Source: Candidatus Binatia bacterium (GTDB lineage Bacteria; Desulfobacterota_B; Binatia; UBA9968). Taken from it: a DNA stretch of 5,651 bases. The position numbers and the translations under genes are program-made. How positions within the stretch are numbered: the first letter of the stretch is position 1; each line of letters opens with the position of its first letter. Where the stretch lies: the NCBI GenBank assembly GCA_025922795.1, contig JAICHC010000218.1:1-5651 (forward strand), read 5' to 3'. Shown here piece after piece: positions 1 to 5,510 of this stretch. The notes beneath the pieces are model-generated. The model searched no databases, was not told where the DNA came from, and saw only the letters and a list, made by a program, of their open reading frames with translations.

Positions 1-747
1 GCCGGCGGAAAAAAAATTCTTGACTCGATCAGTTGGACGGTTCAACCCGGCGAGCACTGGGCGATTCTCGGGCCCAACGGCTCGGGCAAGACCACCTTGC
101 TTAAATTGGCCTGCGGTTATCTCTGGCCAAATGCCGGCGGCGTCATTCGGCGCAAAGGCGAAGAACTCACTTATCTGCCGGAGCTTCGCAAAAGCATTGG
201 GTGGGTAAGCGCGGCGCTGGTCGGCGACATACCGGCGCATGAGAAAGCTCTCGACACGGTGGTTTCAGGCAAGTTCGCGCAAATCGGCTATGTTGGCGGT
301 TTATGGGGACAGGCGAGCCAATCGGACTACGCGCGCGCGCGGCGCTATCTACAGGAATTTGACTGCGCGCACTTGAGCGAGCAGGAATTTGTCACTTTGT
401 CACAGGGTGAGCAGCAGAAAGTCTTGATCGCGCGAGCGCGGATGACGAAGCCCTACTTGATCGTTCTCGACGAACCGTGCGCCGGCATGGATCCGGGCGC
501 ACGGGAGAGCTTTCTCGCCGCGCTGGGTAGAATCAGCAAACAAAAGAAAGTTCCCGCGCTCATCTACGTGACTCACCACGTTGAAGAAATCCTGCCGCTG
601 TTCGGCCACACACTCGTGTTGTGTGATGGCAAGGTAGTTCACGCCGGAGCGACGCGCCAAGTGCTCCAGCCCGACGTTTTAAGGAAATTGTACGGAGTCT
701 CTCTGGCGGTCCTAAAGCGAAGAGGCCGCTATTGGCCTGTTGGTTGA
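1..747 (+). CDS. ABC transporter ATP-binding protein, ModF/YlmA-like (COG1119), 5'-truncated
   Basis: Cytoplasmic ATPase subunit of an ABC system. The window opens inside the gene, reading from base 1, so the start lies upstream; the Walker A position suggests only about 10-20 residues are missing. Counting visible codons: Walker A GPNGSGKTT at 24-32, signature LSQGE at 133-137, Walker B YLIVLDEP ending near 159 with catalytic E158, D-loop around 162-165, and switch histidine H192 in VTHH. The phrases GEHWAILGPNGSGKTTLL and LDEPCAGMDP are typical of the COG1119 ModF/YlmA/PhrA-like group rather than of sugar or amino-acid importers. Where most ABC proteins carry the Q-loop glutamine, this one reads IGWVSAAL. 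No permease or binding protein gene is visible, so the substrate is unknown; it could lie upstream, or the protein may act without a permease, as proposed for some relatives. ATPase identity is secure, subfamily likely, substrate open. Confidence 0.93.
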   Translation, partial: AGGKKILDSISWTVQPGEHWAILGPNGSGKTTLLKLACGYLWPNAGGVIRRKGEELTYLPELRKSIGWVSAALVGDIPAHEKALDTVVSGKFAQIGYVGGLWGQASQSDYARARRYLQEFDCAHLSEQEFVTLSQGEQQKVLIARARMTKPYLIVLDEPCAGMDPGARESFLAALGRISKQKKVPALIYVTHHVEEILPLFGHTLVLCDGKVVHAGATRQVLQPDVLRKLYGVSLAVLKRRGRYWPVG

Positions 748-803
748 ATCGCAACAAAGCGCGCGCATCGGTTGCAAGGCTCAAATGTTCAAAATTCGGA
801 TGG

Positions 804-849
804 CGAGCGGTTAAACACTTGAGCTTGGTCTCAACGGTTGAACCGCTCG
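804..849 (+). promoter_or_regulatory. Interrupted hairpin between the ABC and MFS genes (terminator or leader attenuator)
   Basis: The outer arm CGAGCGGTTAAAC (804-816) pairs with GTTGAACCGCTCG (837-849) at 12 of 13 positions, including 9 uninterrupted base pairs at the base. A 2-by-2 internal loop then leads to a second perfect stem, TTGAG (819-823) with CTCAA (830-834), closed by a 6-nt loop. The downstream stretch CGCTTTATTTCT is T-rich but not a clean T run. The 3' arm ends 27 nt before the MFS start codon. It could be a leaky terminator for the ABC gene, an attenuator in the MFS leader, or an operator, since the arms also form an imperfect palindrome. The structure is seen directly; the role is inference. 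Confidence 0.5.
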
Positions 850-876
850 GCGCTTTATTTCTCGGCAAAGTTGTAG

Positions 877-2349
877 ATGACCTCACCACAGAAGGATTCA
901 TCGATCACCGTCCGCAACCGCTGGTGGTCGCTGTCGGTTGCGTCTCTGGCAACGTTAATCGTGACCGTCGATACGGGACAACTGAGTATCGCGCTGCCGT
1001 TGATCATCAAAGAGTTCGATGCCGACCTGGCTTTGGCAAGCTGGATTGCGCTCGTTTACGCTTTGATCACGGCCTCCCTTTATCTCCCATGCGGGAGGTT
1101 GTCGGATTTGTTCGGCCTCGGAAAACTATTTCTTACCGGCTTTATTTTATATTCGCTAAGCTCGTTCGCCGCGGGTGTGTCCCAGGGCGCGGCTCAACTG
1201 GTTCTGTTCCGTGCCCTGCAGGCGGCGGGCAGCGCGCTGATCATGGCCAACAATTTCGCCTTGGTCACGGCGCTCTTCCCGCCGCAGGAGCGCGGCCGGG
1301 CAATGGGCATTGCCGGAGGCACCGTATCGGCCGTCGGCTATTCGCTTGGGCCCGTACTGGGCGGACTCCTCACGCATGCCCTAGGCTGGCGCTCGAACTT
1401 CTATCTATCAGGTGCACTGGCGTTGATCGGTTTCATGGCGGCGCGCGCTCTGCTGCCACAGGAAAGCTTTAAAGGCACGAGCGCGAAGAGAGAGCCATTT
1501 GATTTTATCGGTGTGATCAGCTTCGCGCTCGGGATTTCAGCGCTGTTGTCTTCGCTGGCGCTGGCGCAAAGGGGTGAACGGCAAGATTGGTTCATCGCGC
1601 TCGGGGCGCTCGCTGGCGCGGGCGTGTTCGGGTTTTTTATCTGGTGGGAGAAGCGCTTTGCCTACCCTCTGCTCGATTTGACTATTTTTCGCATTCCAGC
1701 CTTCACGTTGGGTAACATCGCCAGATGGTTCAGTTTCATCACCATGAGCGTCAGCAATCTACTGATGCCGTTTTTTTTGCAGTTGGGAATGGGACTGGAC
1801 CCGCTGCGCACGGGAATTTTGGTGGCGCCGACATCGGTCGCCATGGCGTTGCTGGCGCCGCTCACGGGTTGGATGTCGGAAAGATTCTCGCCCGAGCGGC
1901 TCTGCGCGCTTGGACTCACGGTGAACGGAGTTGCGTTAATATTTCTGAGTTTTCTGGGACCGAGCTCGAGCTCTATCGAGGTTGTCTTGGGCTTAGCGCT
2001 GATGGGCGTCGGCATGGGAATTTTTCAAACGCCGAACAATAATTTGCTTATGAGCTCGGTGCCGCGCCACCGCCTGGGCGTCGGGTCATCGGTTTTGTCG
2101 ATCGTCCGCAGCCTCGGCTACTCCCTCGGCGCAACCCTCGCGACAGCTATCGTCAGTCACTTTTTGCTGGCGTCAACCGGGCAGGCATCGTTGCAAAACC
2201 TTGGCGAAGGGTCGGCGACCAGTGCTGATGCGGGCCTTCTTACTGCGTTTCTGCGCGGCTACCGTTGTGCTTTTCTGACTGCTGCTGCATTTGCGTTTGC
2301 CGGCGCGCTCGTCGCCCTGTGGCCGGCGCGTAAAGAAGCCTTGAACTGA
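877..2349 (+). CDS. MFS drug/metabolite exporter, DHA2 (EmrB/QacA-like) family
   Basis: 490-aa inner-membrane transporter, the usual length for a 14-helix DHA2 proton-coupled exporter. TM1 begins near residue 18 and carries TVDTGQLSIALP (30-41), a degenerate form of the family motif LDxTIVNVALP that keeps the acidic D32. Motif A, GRLSDLFGLGK, lies at 73-83 between TM2 and TM3. The motif B arginine is R112 in FRALQAAGSA. The antiporter motif C is GGTVSAVGYSLGPVLGG at 147-163, ending TM5. The extra central helix pair fits 214-258. The late hydrophilic loop (about 433-455) sits before the last helix. ATG 877 follows directly after an in-frame TAG (874-876), so no longer version is possible; no good Shine-Dalgarno sequence precedes it. 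The gene follows the ABC gene on the same strand, 129 bp away, with a hairpin between. DHA2 members export drugs, dyes or metabolites; the substrate cannot be read here, and no TetR or MarR regulator is adjacent. Confidence 0.92.
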   Translation: MTSPQKDSSITVRNRWWSLSVASLATLIVTVDTGQLSIALPLIIKEFDADLALASWIALVYALITASLYLPCGRLSDLFGLGKLFLTGFILYSLSSFAAGVSQGAAQLVLFRALQAAGSALIMANNFALVTALFPPQERGRAMGIAGGTVSAVGYSLGPVLGGLLTHALGWRSNFYLSGALALIGFMAARALLPQESFKGTSAKREPFDFIGVISFALGISALLSSLALAQRGERQDWFIALGALAGAGVFGFFIWWEKRFAYPLLDLTIFRIPAFTLGNIARWFSFITMSVSNLLMPFFLQLGMGLDPLRTGILVAPTSVAMALLAPLTGWMSERFSPERLCALGLTVNGVALIFLSFLGPSSSSIEVVLGLALMGVGMGIFQTPNNNLLMSSVPRHRLGVGSSVLSIVRSLGYSLGATLATAIVSHFLLASTGQASLQNLGEGSATSADAGLLTAFLRGYRCAFLTAAAFAFAGALVALWPARKEALN

Positions 2350-2365
2350 TCACCTTCGTGGCAAG

Positions 2366-2381
2366 GGCGAAAGCCGTTTTT
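2366..2381 (+). terminator. Possible weak terminator after the MFS gene
   Basis: In the 37-bp convergent gap, GGC-GAAA-GCC (2366-2375) forms a 3-bp stem capped by a stable GNRA tetraloop and is followed by G and five T residues (2377-2381). Position and order suit an intrinsic terminator for the plus-strand MFS gene, but the stem is very short. No equivalent T run follows it on the minus strand, so nothing comparable is seen for the opposing glycosyltransferase gene. Confidence 0.25.
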
Positions 2382-2386
2382 CAGGG

Positions 2387-3658
2387 TTACACGCCCAGCG
2401 CGGGGAATTGGCGGGGTGCGGTTAAGCGCAAAAATGCTCCCAAAAGAATCAACAAAATGACTTCCAAGATCAGCGGCAGCAATTTTTGCTCGGTAAATGT
2501 CAGCAGGAGCGGCAGGAATGCACTCACGACTACCCAACCGGCTAAGCCGATTCGGCGAAACCATTGTCCAGCCGGCAAGGGCCCATTCTTACCCAGCAGC
2601 AGGGCTCCTGCCGGCATCAGGACGCAGAGATCATAATAGAGTAAATGCGGCAGGGTTAGCGAGCAAAGCCAAACGCCGGTGACGAGTGCTAGTGAAATCC
2701 ATGTGCCTTCGTCAAGCCCGGCGCGCGCAAGCTTAACGCCGTACCAAAGTCCCGCGATCCAGAGTAGCGCGGCACCCGCGTAAAGCGGCCACTTTAGAAC
2801 CCCTCTCACGCTCGGTGGAAAAAGAATCATCAGATTGGCGGGCAATCCGGTGATCAGATGCGCGGGGATAGCATGCAGGCCGCCGGAATAGGTCGCGTCG
2901 CTTACCCGGTGGCTTAGCAGCCATTGGGTTGTCAGCTCGGGGGAAAAAATCAGCACGGTCAGCGCGAGGAGAATGGCGAGCCCCATCGTCATGCCAAAAA
3001 AAGTCCGATACCGGCCGATGATCGCGAGGATCAGCGCGACAAAAGCCGCGGCGAGAAAGTATTGAGGCTTGAGCAGCAAAAGTGACCAGACCAAGCCTGC
3101 TGCCAATGGCCGCTGGCGCAGCAAGAGATAATAGCCGGTGCAGAGCGGCGCCAACCCAAATCCCAAACCGAGTTGACCGGCCCATAAAGTAAGAAAGACC
3201 GGACCGTATAAAGAGGACAGAAAAAAGATGTTGCTGGTCTTGGTCGCTGTAATTTGCGCCATCACCCAGCAGGAAAAAGCCAGTGCCAAGACCGAAAGCG
3301 TCTGCCAGATAAACAACGATAGGTTCGGGCCCGCTAAGCTCAAAGGTGCGAAAAAGCCGGCAACCAGGGGTATGTACATGTACGCGCCGGTCGATGCCTT
3401 AGGTAGATGCGGGAGAAATTCATGCGCGGCATGGTCGAACGGAGAATTTGCGAACGAGTCCGCGTGCGGCGCAGGATAGAGCTCGGAATTGCGCCCGCCC
3501 GATACCAATCTGCCGGCAACGTAAAAGGTCATGATGAAATCGGATTCTTGAAATTTCTCGCGGTGGGAAAAGAGATTAGTGTCGACTAAGAACATCCACG
3601 AGGTCACCGTCCACGCGGTGGCAAAAAAAATCAAGATCCGGGGAAGTTTTTTATGCAA
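2387..3658 (-). CDS. Polytopic glycosyltransferase, GT87 (DUF2029) family
   Basis: 423-aa integral membrane protein with about ten hydrophobic segments. GT87 enzymes are GT-C fold transferases that move a sugar, in the known actinobacterial cases mannose, from a polyprenyl-phosphate carrier onto an outward-facing glycolipid or glycan. Family features are visible in order: the first extracytoplasmic loop after TM1 holds SDFIMTFYVAGRLVSGG with D40, matching the conserved loop aspartate that is the proposed base in PimE, followed by LY (60-61); WAGQLGLGFG (159-168); RPLAAGLVWSLLLLKPQ (183-199); and LPHLLYYDL (336-344). The start is TTG at 3658, since no ATG, GTG or TTG lies in frame between it and the preceding gene's stop; GGA sits 9 nt upstream, and this start is needed to complete TM1. 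It lies 52 bp downstream of the DUF3750 gene on the same strand, probably one transcript. Acceptor and donor are unknown. Confidence 0.85.
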   Translation of the reverse strand: MHKKLPRILIFFATAWTVTSWMFLVDTNLFSHREKFQESDFIMTFYVAGRLVSGGRNSELYPAPHADSFANSPFDHAAHEFLPHLPKASTGAYMYIPLVAGFFAPLSLAGPNLSLFIWQTLSVLALAFSCWVMAQITATKTSNIFFLSSLYGPVFLTLWAGQLGLGFGLAPLCTGYYLLLRQRPLAAGLVWSLLLLKPQYFLAAAFVALILAIIGRYRTFFGMTMGLAILLALTVLIFSPELTTQWLLSHRVSDATYSGGLHAIPAHLITGLPANLMILFPPSVRGVLKWPLYAGAALLWIAGLWYGVKLARAGLDEGTWISLALVTGVWLCSLTLPHLLYYDLCVLMPAGALLLGKNGPLPAGQWFRRIGLAGWVVVSAFLPLLLTFTEQKLLPLILEVILLILLGAFLRLTAPRQFPALGV

Positions 3659-3710
3659 GTGGATTTTTCCGTCAATTCGGCGACAGGCAATGAATCGCGG
3701 AGAGATCGGC

Positions 3711-4457
3711 TCAGTGCTGGCCCACGCCGAGCCGGCCGATAAACGGGAGGCGAAGCGCGGGTTTTAGAACGTCGACGCCGAAATTCAAGCCAAGGAAGTT
3801 CAGCTCGAATCCCTCTTCGCGCCCCATGGCGACGCCGAGCACGCCCAACATGGAAACTTGATAGCCCGTGCCGCTGGGCGTACGGTCGATAAGCGAGCCG
3901 TTGATCGGATAATCCTTGCCGATCGCGTTCGCCGGTAGATCCATGCGCAGCTCGGGCACTTGTCGCCCAATGTAGGCGATGAAAGTATTGCTGTTCGGGC
4001 CGGGCCAGACGTTGTATTCGTTGGCATAGGGATAGCTGCTAACGGCTTCCAGTATTTTCGGGATCGCTTGCGCGGCGGCGTCGCCGCGGAGTTCGGTGAC
4101 CAACGTCGGCTCGTTGCCGAACCAGCGGCCGTCGGGAATGCCCGGTGCCGAAACCACCGCCGGAAGCCCCCGGTACAGGCGCCAGCCGATCACTTGATGA
4201 ACGAGATATTCAGCAGCGTTTTCCCTTTTTGTGGCGATCCAAGTATGGACGCCGAAAATTCCGCGCCAGTTGAGCGCCCGGGCATAGTAGAGTTGCACGA
4301 CGGCCTCGGGAGTGGTCTCCGGGCGCGGGGCGATGCCGGCGCTCGATCGATCGGCGGTGCGAAAATCGCGTCCCAAAGGCGCTTGTCCGGAAAGCACCGT
4401 GTAGAGCGGCAGTCCGATAAAGACGAGCAAGAACAGTAGCAGCATTCGCGATCGCAT
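3711..4457 (-). CDS. DUF3750 family envelope protein
   Basis: 248-aa protein recognised as DUF3750 from a run of family phrases: TADRSSAGIAP (34-44), TPEAVVQLYYARALNWRG (49-66), VHTWIATK (70-77), HQVIGWRLYRG (87-97), PDGRWFGNEP (108-117), WPGPNSNTFIAYIGRQVPEL (151-170), AIGKDYP (178-184), PSGTGYQVSMLG (194-205) and GLNFGVDVLKPALRLP (223-238). The N-terminus MRSRMLLLFLLVFIGLPLYTVLSG is a basic start plus one hydrophobic segment, either a signal peptide or a membrane anchor, so the domain should face the periplasm. The biochemical function is not known to me. H71 in HTW and the N155-S156-N157-T158-F159 cluster look like a buried active or binding site. ATG 4457 follows a perfect TATAAT closely and has no Shine-Dalgarno sequence; M5 (4445) is an alternative start. 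It is first of a minus-strand pair with the GT87 gene. Confidence 0.85.
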   Translation of the reverse strand: MRSRMLLLFLLVFIGLPLYTVLSGQAPLGRDFRTADRSSAGIAPRPETTPEAVVQLYYARALNWRGIFGVHTWIATKRENAAEYLVHQVIGWRLYRGLPAVVSAPGIPDGRWFGNEPTLVTELRGDAAAQAIPKILEAVSSYPYANEYNVWPGPNSNTFIAYIGRQVPELRMDLPANAIGKDYPINGSLIDRTPSGTGYQVSMLGVLGVAMGREEGFELNFLGLNFGVDVLKPALRLPFIGRLGVGQH

Positions 4458-4477
4458 GGAGCGTTGACTTGCGCTGG

Positions 4478-4501
4478 ATTATAGCCCGCGGCGCGGGTCA
4501 A
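4478..4501 (-). promoter_or_regulatory. Promoter-like site upstream of the DUF3750 gene
   Basis: On the minus strand TATAAT (4483-4478) matches the -10 consensus exactly and ends 20 nt before the DUF3750 ATG. TTGACC (4501-4496) resembles a -35 element but is only 12 nt away, shorter than the 16-18 nt normal for sigma-70. At 17-nt spacing the hexamer is TGGAGT, only 3 of 6 consensus. If the -10 is real, the mRNA leader would be about 13 nt, too short for a normal Shine-Dalgarno sequence, which agrees with the absence of one. Confidence 0.45.
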
Positions 4502-4541
4502 CTCCAGCCGAGAGCCGTTCATCTAAGAACCGGCGCGGGTC
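4489..4541. repeat. 11-nt direct repeat pair in the divergent DUF3750/ispF region
   Basis: CGGCGCGGGTC occurs at 4489-4499 and again at 4531-4541, starts 42 bp apart, about four helical turns. The sequences just after each copy are complementary: CAACTC (4499-4504) pairs with GAGTTG (4542-4547). The first copy lies inside the promoter-like site of the DUF3750 gene, so binding of a regulator there is conceivable. The 146-bp region (4458-4603) holds nothing else I can name, and a GC-rich 11-mer could recur by chance. Confidence 0.3.
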
Positions 4542-4603
4542 GAGTTGTTGAATGTTTGCTGGGTTCAGGTGATGATGCGGTCCACGCAGCAGCCTCGAAA
4601 GTC

Positions 4604-5092
4604 ATGACAACGGAATTTCGCATTGGACATGGGTTTGATGTGCACCGCTTTAGGCGCGGGCGAAAGCTGGTTTTAGGCGGCGTCGAGATCGCTCACGATC
4701 GGGGCCTAGTTGGCCACTCGGATGCCGATGCCGTCCTGCACGCTCTGATCAACGCCATTCTTGGCGCGCTCGGCGACGGTGATATCGGCTGCCATTTTCC
4801 CGACAGCGATCCCCGCTACAAAAACATCGCCAGCAGTAAACTGTTAAAAGCAGTGCTGCGAATAGTGCGCCGCAAGCGTTTCAGACTGGTCAATGCGGAT
4901 GTTACCCTAGTGGCCCAGCGGCCGAAACTATCGCCGCATTACGGCCGGATAAAAAAAAGCGTAGCGAGCCTGTGCGATGTTGCTGAGAGCCGCATCAACA
5001 TCAAGGCAACGACAACGGAGAAGCTTGGCTGGGCAGGCGCGGGCAAAGGGATGGCGGCAACCGCGGTCGTTTTACTCAGCCGGTCGCAATAG
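4604..5092 (+). CDS. ispF: 2-C-methyl-D-erythritol 2,4-cyclodiphosphate synthase (IspF)
   Basis: 162-aa cytosolic, normally trimeric enzyme of the MEP isoprenoid pathway. It cyclises CDP-methylerythritol 2-phosphate to methylerythritol 2,4-cyclodiphosphate, releasing CMP. The family signature is complete: GFDVHRF gives metal ligands D12 and H14; GHSDADAVLHAL (37-48) gives H38, S39 and the third metal ligand H46; GDGDIGCHFPDSDP (57-70) gives D60, F65 and D67 of the substrate pocket; VTLVAQRPKLSPH (100-112) binds the cytidine side; KATTTEKLGWAGAGKG (134-149) ends the domain. Length fits the usual 155-165 aa. ATG 4604 was chosen because homology begins at once (FRIGHGFDVH), although the frame stays open back to 4469 with no family resemblance; the upstream GAAAG is only a weak ribosome site. 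ispD, often adjacent or fused, is not beside it. The gene diverges from the DUF3750 gene and precedes the bc-complex genes by 61 bp. Confidence 0.97.
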   Translation: MTTEFRIGHGFDVHRFRRGRKLVLGGVEIAHDRGLVGHSDADAVLHALINAILGALGDGDIGCHFPDSDPRYKNIASSKLLKAVLRIVRRKRFRLVNADVTLVAQRPKLSPHYGRIKKSVASLCDVAESRINIKATTTEKLGWAGAGKGMAATAVVLLSRSQ

Positions 5093-5108
5093 TTTCGGGC
5101 GGGCTTTG

Positions 5109-5132
5109 TTGACAATGAAAAATTTCTATAAT
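5109..5132 (+). promoter_or_regulatory. Promoter-like site upstream of the 116-aa membrane protein and Rieske gene
   Basis: TTGACA (5109-5114) and TATAAT (5127-5132) both match the sigma-70 hexamers exactly, in an AT-rich patch of an otherwise GC-rich region. The gap between them is 12 nt, short for sigma-70. The overlapping AATAAT at 5130-5135 gives a 15-nt spacer, closer to usable. The -10 ends 21 nt before the GTG start, predicting a leader of about 14 nt with no Shine-Dalgarno sequence. It would begin a transcript for the respiratory genes independent of ispF. Confidence 0.5.
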
Positions 5133-5153
5133 AATCAACAATTCTAATCTCAG

Positions 5154-5504
5154 GTGACTTCTGATCCTGCCAAATTAGCGTCCGAAGCGCGTGAAAAAGA
5201 GGTCGAACGGTTAGCTCAAGAGCTTGGCCGTCTGATACAGAGTGCCGACGCTGGGCAGCGCGAAGATCTCAAAGAGCTAGCGTTCGCCCTGATCCGTGAG
5301 GAATTCATCCACAAGGCCGGCGACGAGAGCACCACGGTAGCAGGATCGAGCCCGGCGCCGTTCAATCCGCTGGGCACTGGAATTTTGATTTTTGTTTTGG
5401 GCGCCGGATTGTCGTTCGTTTTCGGTCCGGTCGGGTTGGTATTGATGCTCGGTGGAGTCATTTTTGTTGTTTGGGGCGCCCTGATTAGCTGGATCAAAGG
5501 ATAG
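5154..5504 (+). CDS. Uncharacterised small membrane protein preceding the Rieske gene
   Basis: 116-aa protein, family not recognised. Residues 1-58 are highly charged and helix-prone (KLASEAREKEVERLAQELGR, then QREDLKELAFALIREEF), consistent with a short coiled coil or amphipathic helix on the cytoplasmic side. A Ser/Pro/Ala linker (about 59-71) leads to two glycine-rich hydrophobic segments, about 73-90 and 92-112, joined by a tight GP turn and ending WIKG. The start is GTG 5154; there is no clear Shine-Dalgarno sequence and a promoter-like TATAAT lies 21 nt upstream. The stop is 6 bp before the Rieske ATG, so co-transcription is very likely. A role as a small accessory or assembly subunit of the cytochrome bc complex is inference from position only. 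No cysteine and no heme-binding CxxCH is present. Confidence 0.75.
   Translation: MTSDPAKLASEAREKEVERLAQELGRLIQSADAGQREDLKELAFALIREEFIHKAGDESTTVAGSSPAPFNPLGTGILIFVLGAGLSFVFGPVGLVLMLGGVIFVVWGALISWIKG
5496..5501 (+). promoter_or_regulatory. Ribosome binding site of the Rieske gene
   Basis: AAAGGA ends 9 nt before ATG 5511 and lies within the last codons of the preceding gene. It is the clearest Shine-Dalgarno sequence in the window and fixes the Rieske start, while suggesting translational coupling with the upstream reading frame. Confidence 0.65.
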
Positions 5505-5510
5505 GCACAT

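Noticed and set aside
732..1472. Long open plus-strand frame overlapping the end of the ABC gene and the first 600 bp of the MFS gene
   Set aside because: The translation has no recognisable domain and is rich in Arg/Gly, typical of an out-of-frame reading of a GC-rich gene; the MFS frame beneath it shows clear family motifs.
1771..1778. Run of eight T residues inside the MFS gene (similar 8-A runs near 9-16 and 4951-4958) as possible programmed slippage sites
   Set aside because: Each reading frame continues intact with good homology across the run, and no alternative frame of interest follows.
2733..3185. Minus-strand open frame overlapping the GT87 gene in another phase
   Set aside because: Low-complexity Arg/Ala-rich translation; the GT87 frame has the family motifs and membrane topology.
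3960..4439. Antisense open frame inside the DUF3750 gene
   Set aside because: The minus-strand protein matches DUF3750 throughout, and the antisense reading shows no motif or plausible start signal.
4464..4485. Plus-strand TTGACT followed by TATAGC as an ispF promoter
   Set aside because: The spacer is only 10 nt and the site lies about 120 bp before the ispF start; the same bases are better explained by the minus-strand TATAAT.
4469..4603. 45-codon N-terminal extension of IspF using an earlier start
   Set aside because: IspF homology begins immediately after ATG 4604; the extension has no family resemblance and would overlap the divergent promoter region.
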